NCBI RefSeq assembly: GCF_002154695.1 | Contig: NZ_MTAV01000194.1 | Coordinates: 3,613-39,055 of the forward strand | Direction of reading: 5' to 3' | Length of the DNA stretch: 35,443 nt | From: Nostoc sp. T09 | GTDB lineage: Bacteria; Cyanobacteriota; Cyanobacteriia; Cyanobacteriales; Nostocaceae | Shown here: one piece after another, positions 28,304 to 35,443 of the stretch | How positions within the stretch are numbered: the stretch's first letter is position 1 | Layout of the letters: each line of letters opens with the position of its first letter | Translations under genes and position numbers: made by a program | The notes under the pieces: generated by a model | Told to the model about the DNA's origin: nothing | What the model saw: the letters and a program-made list of their open reading frames with translations, nothing else | The model's database searches: none

Positions 28304-31012
28304 TTAGTGCTTTGCGGGAGAATCTATATAACTCTTTGTTTGAGAGTCGCTGATTTTGTGGTTAAACTCTAGCGCATCTAGTTGTGCTTTATCCAAACAA
28401 GCCTGGAATTTCTGAGCAAGCACCTGTACGTTAGGTTCTTGGATGTGGGAAGCATGAGAACCAGGAACATGATGGAGTTCCACTCCGCCAGCCGCTAGCT
28501 TACCCCAGCCTAACTCCAAATCCACATCTAACCCGACATTTTGCTGACTAGCGCGGAACAGAGTCACTTGACCTGGATAGATTGACGGTATATAGCTTTT
28601 ACCTGCTTTATTATTTGCCAAAGCTACTTCCAACAGTCGCAAATCTGGTAATGAGCGTTTAATATAGCGCAAGTAAAATCGATAAAACATACTTGCTTTA
28701 CCAATCTCCAAATGCCACAACATCCTCTCCCACAAATAAGTTAGCTGGTCTTTAATATTCAAACTCAACAGTTTCCGCAGATGGAAAAAGCTGGCATCAT
28801 CTGAGTTGGGAATCGGTTTAGCATAACCTGGCGATGAGACATCAAATATTGCTAGTAGCGCAATTTGCTCTTCCTGAGTTTTTAGTTGTTGAGCCATTTC
28901 AAAGGCTATGATGCCGCCAAAAGAATAGCCACCGATATAATAGGGACCATTGGGTTGAACCTTACGGATTTCCTGAATGTAGTAAGCGGCCATTTCATTC
29001 AGGGAAGTTAAGGGTGCTTGTTGGGCATCAATTCCCTTTGCTTGCAAACCATAAACTGGTTGATCCGGATGCAGATAACGCACCAAATCCCGATAGAATA
29101 GCACATTACCCCAAACTGCATGAATCAAAAATAGCGGTGGTCGAGAACCATGTGGCTGAATCGCTACCAAAGGTGACCAAGCATCTGAAGATTCAGCGTC
29201 ACTAATGATATTTACCAGTTGTTCAACTGTTGATGCTTGAATCAAGGTAGACATAGGCAGACTGTAGCCCAATTTCTGTTCAATTTTGTTGAACAGACGT
29301 AGCGCTAGCAACGAGTCACCACCTAAAGCAAAGAAATTATCATAGATTCCTACCTGCTTTAGATTCAGAACCTCAACCCAGATTTGTGCTATCACCTTTT
29401 CTAACTCAGTTCTGGGTGCAACATAATTCGCCTGCAATTGCTCTTTGAGCTTTTGTGCCAAACCAATACGCTGGAGTTTGCCTGTAGAACCTTTGGGGAT
29501 TTCTGCTACAAATACTATCTGAGTGGGAACTTTGAACTCAGCCAACCTAGTAACAACAAATTCACGAATTTCTCTATCAGTAACATGAGCATTTGGCCGC
29601 AGGACAATTGCTGCTGCCACATCCTCACCAAGAGTAGGATGGGGAACTGCAAAAGCTACTGCTTGGGCTACTGCTGGGTGGTCTAGTAATACTTCATCTA
29701 CTTCCCTAGGGGAAATTTTCTCGCCACCACGATTAATTTGTTCCTTCAGCCTACCTGTAATGAATAAGTAACCTTCTTTATCTAGATAGCCTTGGTCTCC
29801 GGTCCTAAACCACCCATTAGTAAAGGCAGTTGAGTTAGCTGTAGGATTATTTTCATAACCGAGCATGACATTGCTGCCGCGGATGACAACCTCTCCGGCT
29901 TCACCATTTACCAGCAGATTTCCTACTTCATCCATAATCGCCACTTCTGGACCCGCAGCAAGACCTGCTGAATACAATTTCCGCTTTTGTGGTGGTAAGG
30001 GATTAGAGGTAATTTGTGGGGCAGCTTCCGTCATACCGTAGGCTTCAATCACTGGCACGTTAAATGACTGTTCTAGTGCCTGCATTACTTGTGGTGGTAG
30101 TGCTGAGGACGCAGAGCGAATAAATCGCAGTGGATATTGCTTGACGATACTGCGGTGAGCCTCCACCTCTGCTAAAATCGCCTGATGAATAGTTGGTACA
30201 GCTGTATACCAACTGGGGTGCCACTGTTTCATCCACTCAAAAAACTTGACTGCATCAAAGTTAGGAGTGCAGACTACACTACCTCCCGCAGCTAGGGATG
30301 AAAATACTGTACTTAGCCCGTGAATATGGAATAGGGGCATGACGTTCAAGCAGCGATCGCTTGGCCGCAAATCTAGGGCCTTTTTAATGTTTTGCGCTGA
30401 TGCATACAAGTTAGCCTGTGTCAACGGCACAATTTTAGGTCTGGCAGTTGTGCCTGATGTATGCAATACCAGGGCGATATCCTCGTTATTATTACTTCTG
30501 CGCTCTACTGGAGGTAAATTAGTTTCTCCTACTAGCTGAAAGATTCCTGCCTCTGCTTCCAATGGCAAGAGTTCAATAACTGGGATATTACGCGCCGCTG
30601 CAACTTGCCTTGCTGGGGAATCAATTCCTGATTGTACAATCAGTGCTTTTGCATTTAAGTCTTCCAAATAAAAGTCAAATTCTGCTGCGCTATAAGCTGG
30701 ATTTAAAGGCGCACTAGTAGCGCCAGCAGCTACTGCTAAGAAGGTAACAGCCATTTCTGGACCATTGGGTAGCACAATCGCAATGCGATCGCCCAAACCC
30801 AAGCCTTTTGCATTTAAGGTGGCGATGACATTGTGGATGTGGTCATAAAGGCGAGTATATGTCAGCGGAGGACGGGCAGGTGCGGCGATCGCTGTAGCTC
30901 CCGGATTATGTCTAACGCCATCTATAATTAGTTGCTCAATGGTCCAATTCTTTGAATTACCAATAGAAGTAGCAATAATTGAATCTCTATTTTCTAGTTC
31001 CTGTATTGCCAT
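28304..31012 (-). CDS. adenylation - carrier - thioesterase synthetase (NRPS-like)
   Basis: A 902-residue three-domain enzyme. The AMP-binding domain covers about residues 20-525: HTSGTTARPKIVPL (A3), EAYGMTEAAP (A5), RTGDQGYLDKEGYL (A7), GRLKEQINRGGEKISPREVD (A8) and PKGSTGKLQR with the A10 lysine. A carrier domain follows (about 535-610), with the phosphopantetheine Ser in FALGGDSLLALRLF. A type I thioesterase then spans about 630-885: Ser in GGYSFGG, Asp in AIFDVSSPG and His in GSHASHIQ. No condensation domain is present. The adenylation domain resembles oxalyl- or acyl-CoA synthetases more than amino-acid selecting domains. It may activate and release a single acid; the product is unknown. 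Confidence 0.93.
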   Translation of the reverse strand: MAIQELENRDSIIATSIGNSKNWTIEQLIIDGVRHNPGATAIAAPARPPLTYTRLYDHIHNVIATLNAKGLGLGDRIAIVLPNGPEMAVTFLAVAAGATSAPLNPAYSAAEFDFYLEDLNAKALIVQSGIDSPARQVAAARNIPVIELLPLEAEAGIFQLVGETNLPPVERRSNNNEDIALVLHTSGTTARPKIVPLTQANLYASAQNIKKALDLRPSDRCLNVMPLFHIHGLSTVFSSLAAGGSVVCTPNFDAVKFFEWMKQWHPSWYTAVPTIHQAILAEVEAHRSIVKQYPLRFIRSASSALPPQVMQALEQSFNVPVIEAYGMTEAAPQITSNPLPPQKRKLYSAGLAAGPEVAIMDEVGNLLVNGEAGEVVIRGSNVMLGYENNPTANSTAFTNGWFRTGDQGYLDKEGYLFITGRLKEQINRGGEKISPREVDEVLLDHPAVAQAVAFAVPHPTLGEDVAAAIVLRPNAHVTDREIREFVVTRLAEFKVPTQIVFVAEIPKGSTGKLQRIGLAQKLKEQLQANYVAPRTELEKVIAQIWVEVLNLKQVGIYDNFFALGGDSLLALRLFNKIEQKLGYSLPMSTLIQASTVEQLVNIISDAESSDAWSPLVAIQPHGSRPPLFLIHAVWGNVLFYRDLVRYLHPDQPVYGLQAKGIDAQQAPLTSLNEMAAYYIQEIRKVQPNGPYYIGGYSFGGIIAFEMAQQLKTQEEQIALLAIFDVSSPGYAKPIPNSDDASFFHLRKLLSLNIKDQLTYLWERMLWHLEIGKASMFYRFYLRYIKRSLPDLRLLEVALANNKAGKSYIPSIYPGQVTLFRASQQNVGLDVDLELGWGKLAAGGVELHHVPGSHASHIQEPNVQVLAQKFQACLDKAQLDALEFNHKISDSQTKSYIDSPAKH

Positions 31013-31545
31013 TGTTCTTTAATATTCTAATTTATGCTATCTGGTTGCTTTCTTAAGCAATTATTTCAATATTTACGCATATACTTACGTAATATGAAGC
31101 CTACTTGACCTAGACTTTAAAACATCCTTGCAATTACTAGCTAATTTATGAAGTACATATAAAGACAATTTAGTGATTAAATACTATACCAATCAGATTA
31201 ATTAAAAATTAACAAATCTTTTAATTTTAACTTTTCAACTTAATTTGGTATAGATAATAGGGAGCATTCAATCAAACAAAATTATTATATAGAGGCAGCG
31301 TTTCGCTTACTATTATGGTCAATTTGAACTTAGATTATGGCATAGAGAGGATAAAAGGCTTATCCTGCAATCCATGTACAATCTAAAATTGTATCTTGAA
31401 AGTGGTATTAACTAGGCACAAATAAATTCCTCACGCCAGCACAAATTGATAAAAGTGTTACCCCCCTAGGTATGAATTTTCAGGATTTGAGACAAGCCTT
31501 GTGTTCAGACTTATAAATCTGAAATTTAAAATCTAAAAATTATAC
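31013..31545. other. AT-rich 533-bp gap with a 70-bp inverted repeat
   Basis: No gene is found. CTATACCAA (31184-31192) and TTGGTATAG (31245-31253) bound a 70-bp AT-rich element whose interior (TTAAAAATTAA / TTAATTTTAA) can also pair, a MITE-like hairpin. ACCTAAT-ATAA-ATTAGGT (31544-31561) straddles the end of the IS remnant. The region upstream of 31012 probably carries the promoter of the adenylation-thioesterase gene. Confidence 0.5.
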
Positions 31546-31959
31546 CTAATATAAATTAGGTGGTGAAACCGTTATGGTGCCCTTGCTGTTTTTCAACTTA
31601 TTATTTTGGGCAATTTTGCAAAGCCTGATGAGAATTGATGCGTTAAATGGTGCTTCATTACTGTAGGAAGACATCCCTATAAAGTACTGTAGATAAGGGT
31701 TTTCTTTAATTTGTTCTACTGTTTCTCTGTCGCTTATCCCTAACTTTTCTTTGATTATTAATGCCTCTAATACCATCGGAAATGACTTGGCTGGTGCGCC
31801 CATCTGTGCGGACAATGATGAAGAATATTCTGGCTCAAATTCTGTCCAGGGTATTAAAGAAGCTATGATTACTCAACGATTATCTTCTGATAACTTTCCT
31901 TCAAATGGAAGCAAGAAGCTTGACGATGGAATTGGAGTTAATTCTTCTTTTCGGTACAT
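31546..31959 (-). pseudogene. transposase N-terminal fragment, IS5/IS1182-like
   Basis: From an ATG at 31959 the frame reads MYRKEELTPIPSSSFLLPFE and GKLSEDNR, then a TGA at 31873-31875 where the family has Trp, then VIIASLIPWTEFEPEYSSSL and SAQMGAPAKSFPMVLEALII, DRETVEQIKENPYLQYFIGM. This is the N-terminal third of a DDE transposase of the type with an NPYLQYF block. After SILIRL the similarity stops, and the catalytic domain is missing. The element is dead: one nonsense mutation plus 3' truncation. Confidence 0.88.
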
Positions 31960-32467
31960 GGTTAGTTCGGATATACCCTATTGAAGCTCACCACTGTGAT
32001 GCAAGGATTTTGGACTATTTTACCTTCTTGCCTTGCATCTGAATATACTTCTTTGGTCTGATAATTCAGAGACAGTCCTCTTTTCTTTCATCTTCAGCAA
32101 GCCCTAATTAGCGATCGCTTCCTATGAACTGTGTACACCCTTACACCTGTTTCAAGCTAGACTTCCACGGGCGTTAGCATAGCTACTGCGTAAGGAGGCT
32201 TGCACCCACAATCAGGGCATGAGAACATTTTTTTATCTGTTCCCTGTTCTCTATTTTCAAGCTAGCTAATCATAGAAAAATTCTACAACCAAGCATGAAA
32301 ATCCATATCCCTTGTCCCATGCTCTATTTTCAAGTCAGCTTATGTTATGGCACAAGTGCATAAAAACAGGGAAAATAAACATTTTTGCCATAACGTACCA
32401 TTCATATAGATATGTTATGGCGCAATGTAACGCATCCTAAAACCGCTTAAATGTGAGCTAGTGAGTT
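31960..32467. other. 508-bp gap with scattered repeat fragments
   Basis: No gene is supported. Fragments such as GCGTTAGCATAGCTACTGCG (32171-32190) and a repeated TGTTCCCTGTTCTCTATTTT / CCCATGCTCTATTTT with CAAG(C/T)(T/C)AGCT (about 32239-32340) suggest short duplicated intergenic units. TTATGG.ACAAGTGCATAA and TATGTTATGGCGCAATG near 32345 and 32409 repeat each other. A GCGATCGC palindrome is at about 32111. Confidence 0.45.
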
Positions 32468-33781
32468 TTAATTATTTCTACTGGTAGTTGAAAGTCCCTC
32501 TACTATGAGAGAGGGAGTATAACAAGAGCCATTCCAGTCAGCGTCACCACCTAGAGTGACTAATTGTTTGAGGGCTGAGTAGATGTTGCCAGCAACCATC
32601 GTATCTTTAACTCGCCCAATTACCTGACCATTTTTTACGCGGTAGCCCAAATCAATATTGATAGAAAAGTCACCAGAAATGCCACCACCTCCACCCAGCA
32701 TTTGATCAACAATCAAGCCATCTTCCATTAGTTGAATCAAATCTTGTAGTGATGCAGAATTGGGCTGAATCAGGAAATTAAATAGCCCAGGAGAGGGATA
32801 GCTACCCAAACTGGGGCGAAAACCATTACCTGTGCTGCCAATACCTAATTGTCGCCCGGTAGTGCGATCGCAATAAAAATGTTGTAAAACTCCATCTTGA
32901 ATAAATACTAAAGACTTGGTAGGAGAACCCTCATCATCAAAAGGGCAACTGTAAGGCCCGGCTTGGGGGTCTTGGTAGAGAGTGAGGCTGGGTGCAACGA
33001 CTGGCTTACCCAAACGTTCGGCCCAAGGAGAAGCTTTCTCTAGAACACGTTTGCCATTCAACGCTGCTTGCACCGTACCCCAAAGCATATCAGCAGCTTT
33101 AGACGTAAATAATACTGGAACACGACCACTAGGGGGGGCGACGTTTTCTCTAGCCCAAATTAACCTTTGTAAAATTTGGTAGGCTAATTTTTCCGGGTCG
33201 AGTTCGTCCCGTTGAGTTTGACCATCAGAAACACTCAAAAAATCGTCGCCCCGTATCCATTCAGCCGACATATAGCAGCTCAGGGTTGTATCTGTGTAGT
33301 AACAATCTAGACCTGCGGTATTGACAAGCCTAGTGTTTTCCACATCACATTCCCAGTCACTATTGCAAAGTACGTCTGGATAAGCATCTCGAACCAGAGC
33401 GATCGCTTCTTTGCCCCAGTTTACCAAAACCTCTATCGGCACACTTTTGCCTAAGTCTGGGTAGGATGGCTTAGAGTTACGGCCCAACTCGACTGGTTCT
33501 GGTTGATTAAGTTGACTCAAGGCTAGAGAGCGTTCTACCATCGCTTGCGGTTCTATCAAACCGTAAGCCACAGTAAGCCCGGGACGACCGTTGCGCCACA
33601 GCCGTAGTGCTGTACCTTCAGATTGGCTGGTTTCTAGCTGCTTGAGACGGTTGGCCTCAAAAAATATTGGTCGAGAAAGCGATCGCGACTGATATACTTC
33701 AGCTGCTTCTGCTCCAGACTTAATCGCTAGTTCCAGCAGATGTTCTGCTAGCGTATCTTGTGACAAATTTTCAGAACCCAT
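32468..33781 (-). CDS. pmbA: PmbA/TldE family protein (TldD partner)
   Basis: The ATG at 33781 (MGSENLSQDTLAEHLLELAI) is preferred over one 16 codons upstream, giving 437 residues, normal for PmbA/TldE. The N-terminal domain includes AEVYQSRSLSRPIFFEANRL (about 25-44). The C-terminal beta domain contains GSTGNGFRPSLGSYPSPGLF and LGGGGGISGDFSINIDLGYRVKNG near the end. The HExxxH metal motif of TldD is absent, as expected for the inactive partner. TldD-TldE degrades unfolded peptides and matures modified peptides such as microcins. TldD is not in the window. Confidence 0.92.
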   Translation of the reverse strand: MGSENLSQDTLAEHLLELAIKSGAEAAEVYQSRSLSRPIFFEANRLKQLETSQSEGTALRLWRNGRPGLTVAYGLIEPQAMVERSLALSQLNQPEPVELGRNSKPSYPDLGKSVPIEVLVNWGKEAIALVRDAYPDVLCNSDWECDVENTRLVNTAGLDCYYTDTTLSCYMSAEWIRGDDFLSVSDGQTQRDELDPEKLAYQILQRLIWARENVAPPSGRVPVLFTSKAADMLWGTVQAALNGKRVLEKASPWAERLGKPVVAPSLTLYQDPQAGPYSCPFDDEGSPTKSLVFIQDGVLQHFYCDRTTGRQLGIGSTGNGFRPSLGSYPSPGLFNFLIQPNSASLQDLIQLMEDGLIVDQMLGGGGGISGDFSINIDLGYRVKNGQVIGRVKDTMVAGNIYSALKQLVTLGGDADWNGSCYTPSLIVEGLSTTSRNN

Positions 33782-33981
33782 GACCCTTGGTAAATTATGG
33801 ATTGTGGATTTTGAACCGCAGATGGGCACAGATCATTATCCCAAATCATCGACATGTATCAGCCCTTGCCCTTTTGGGTTATTTATTAGTAATTAGTCAG
33901 TAATGACTAGTCATTCGTCAAGGTGATCGTTACCCTTGCCGTTGATCCTCATGCCGATTCCTCCACTACTCTGCCACTAAT

Positions 33982-34845
33982 TTACGGCAGATTGACCTCT
34001 TGTAACAGCCAAAATCCGGCAAAAGATTCTGCTTGAGGATCGGACTGCACGCCGATAAAATGCACTCCATTAGCTTTTTGCTTGGCTTCTTCAAAACCTT
34101 TGGCTTCTGCTAAAGTTTGAGAGTTTTTGATATTTGCCAAAATCCAGCTTTCTGTCACACCAGTTTCTAACAGTAATCTTGCACCAACACTCGTGTCAAA
34201 TTTTAAGTAAGCTAAATCCAAACCAGACATCCAGCCTGCTATAGGCAACGCTCTGGGTGAGAAAATCAAAACACCAGGAATGCGGGTTTCAGGTGATATT
34301 TGCGCCAATTCTAGGGGAAAAGCCTCACCAAAGCCAATTTCCCATTCTGGCATATCCATTAAATCTGAAGCTTCTAAGGAGACAAATACCCATTTATTCG
34401 CCTCTAAAGCATCTGGTAAACGTTGAGGTAAAGGATTTTCCAAGCGCACCGAAGGATTAGTACCTGCTTGATATCCTGGTTCATTAGGATACACCTCCTC
34501 AAATCTCTGGTTTAGCCATTGGTTGAGAACCAAAGTGTGACGGCTAGGTTGAGCAGGAATCCCTACATCTTGGCAGGCTTTAGTAATCATATTGTTCATT
34601 TGGCGGCGGAAAAAGCGAATTTTGATTGGCGCTTCTTGTGCTTGGTCAATGGCCTCCTGCAACGCTGTCCGCAACCAACCCGAATTTACCTGATTACTGG
34701 GGCAATATTTAGCATAGCGAAACAAAGAATCTGTTTTCGCGCGGACATCCAAGGGACTTTCGCAGACTAAGACTTCCCAAACTTTTTTTTGATTTTCGTC
34801 CAGAATTGGACGGGAGTAAAAATCGATTTCCCAAATACTGCCCAT
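33982..34845 (-). CDS. Tab2/Atab2-like RNA-binding protein
   Basis: A 287-residue soluble protein opening with MGSIWEIDFYSRPILDENQK and WEVLVCESP, the hallmark of Tab2/Atab2 (DUF1092). Further conserved blocks are IKIRFFRRQMNNMITKAC (about 75-92), RHTLVLNQWLNQRFEEVYP (about 102-120) and the C-terminal FAGFWLLQEVNLP. In Chlamydomonas Tab2 binds psaB mRNA to promote its translation, and Arabidopsis Atab2 serves photosystem I and II mRNAs; the cyanobacterial homologues are presumed to aid photosystem biogenesis. It is in tandem with pmbA but separated by about 200 bp. Confidence 0.93.
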   Translation of the reverse strand: MGSIWEIDFYSRPILDENQKKVWEVLVCESPLDVRAKTDSLFRYAKYCPSNQVNSGWLRTALQEAIDQAQEAPIKIRFFRRQMNNMITKACQDVGIPAQPSRHTLVLNQWLNQRFEEVYPNEPGYQAGTNPSVRLENPLPQRLPDALEANKWVFVSLEASDLMDMPEWEIGFGEAFPLELAQISPETRIPGVLIFSPRALPIAGWMSGLDLAYLKFDTSVGARLLLETGVTESWILANIKNSQTLAEAKGFEEAKQKANGVHFIGVQSDPQAESFAGFWLLQEVNLP

Positions 34846-34960
34846 GTTTTACGGTAAAAATCTGGCTGTTATTATGTTCCTGTTATTCTGATCATACGAG
34901 TGTTGGGGCAGTAACGGGCAGCAATCAACAAGAACAGGTAAGTAAAAAATGAAAGTTTGA

Positions 34961-35122
34961 CTACATCCGGAGCACATCCGGATTTATAACGCCATCAGGC
35001 AATAGTAGGGCGTCAAAGTCCTCGGGCTTGGCTTGGTCGAGGGCGACATCGATAGGGAACTCGTCACCCCAATTCGTAAAGTTCCAAGCGTGGATATATT
35101 CGCCTTTGGGCGATGCGATACG
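34961..35122 (-). pseudogene. DJ-1/PfpI (class I glutamine amidotransferase-like) fragment
   Basis: Read on the minus strand, 35122-34961 gives RIASPKGEYIHAWNFTNWGD then EFPIDVALDQAKPEDFDALL and LPDGVINPDVLRM, ending at TAG (34961-34963). This is the segment before and around the nucleophile-elbow approach of DJ-1/PfpI proteins (LPGG.INPD..R). Both the N-terminal part and the part carrying the catalytic Cys are missing. The 5' side is replaced by GC-rich repeats from about 35160. It is a gene relic. Confidence 0.8.
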
Positions 35123-35135
35123 TGTGTTATCTCTC

Positions 35136-35443
35136 TTGTAAAAAACAGAAATGTTTCTTTACGTCCATTGGGAATGCGTAGACGCAAAGCGGTGAGGCAG
35201 TGCGTTGCGGAGGTTCCCTCCGTTGTAGCAACTGTCGTCGGGTTCCCCGACTTGTACCGCTAAAGCGGAACCCGCAGGGTAGCAACTGCCGAACCCGGAG
35301 GGCTTGTCGTCAGACATCGCTTTCCTCAGACACTTTTGTTATACCAATTCACGAAAATCCTGATACACATAAATTTTTCGTAGGGGTTTAGCAATGCTCA
35401 TTGGTGTCAACTTAAGAAGATAAAGCCCAAATTTGTTGGGTGT
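35136..35443. repeat. right-end intergenic repeats
   Basis: No gene is seen. The stretch 35160-35300 is GC-rich repeat DNA (GCGTAGACGCAAAGCGGTGA, GCGGAGGTTCCCTCCG, CGGGTTCCCCGACTTG, CCGCTAAAGCGGAACCCGC), with several short palindromes, of the type found at 4600-4710 and 16195-16290. From about 35340 it becomes AT-rich, with a TATACCAATT element like that at 31184. Confidence 0.55.

Noticed and set aside
34984-35187. 67-codon minus-strand frame
   Set aside because: It is in the wrong frame relative to the DJ-1/PfpI relic, which explains the same DNA.

Overview
The window comes from a filamentous, probably heterocyst-forming cyanobacterium (Nostoc/Anabaena type). The evidence is dense GCGATCGC (HIP1) palindromes, a DevBCA-type exporter, Tab2/Atab2, COP23-domain and pentapeptide-repeat proteins, and the short palindromic intergenic repeats common in Nostocales. 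There are no standard tRNA or rRNA operons and no CRISPR array.

Layout. 1-1800: three minus-strand genes (small acidic protein, glutathione S-transferase-like, DUF4174). 2100-8810: a plus-strand locus that is the centre of interest. It encodes a Ro60/TROVE-vWA protein (4917-6350) preceded by at least five Y RNA-like transcripts (A-E). All five share one signature: an outer helix, an 8-nt/6-nt internal loop (5' CCTAAC.., 3' .AACTT) and a 6-7 bp inner helix ending in GC. Each carries a different insert: a full tRNA with Arg-UCU anticodon inside a second, split tRNA-like body (A); a circularly permuted piece of 23S rRNA around helix 69 (B); a circularly permuted YrlA-type tRNA (C); a full tRNA with Leu-UAA anticodon joined through its acceptor stem (D); and a bare hairpin (E). 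Between them lie a 66-aa ubiquitin-like candidate ending in Gly, a 241-aa unknown protein and a stand-alone ribosomal protein L7/L12 paralogue. Downstream are an AT-rich unknown, a 277-aa unknown and a ThiF/E1-like adenylyltransferase. The ensemble looks like a Ro ribonucleoprotein system aimed at translation components (tRNA, the 23S decoding-side helix, the L12 stalk) with a possible ubiquitin-like modification arm.

9000-10290: secreted and pentapeptide proteins. 10750-15310: MoxR ATPase, DUF58 and TgpA-like transglutaminase. 15530-19330: lipoprotein, M48 protease with TPR region, COP23 protein. 19550-20700: SpoIID/LytB-like protein on the minus strand. 20970-25360: TetR regulator followed by devB, devC and devA, with a decayed four-helix-bundle gene in a 400-bp inverted-repeat unit between devB and devC. 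25590-26640: ExbB/ExbD. 27529-28086: MMADHC (cobalamin) homologue. 28304-31012: adenylation-carrier-thioesterase protein on the minus strand. 31546-31959: dead IS fragment. 32468-34845: PmbA/TldE and Tab2 on the minus strand. The right end holds a DJ-1/PfpI gene fragment and short repeats.

Limits: all RNA structures were paired by eye and all families recognised from motifs. No search, folding or alignment was run.
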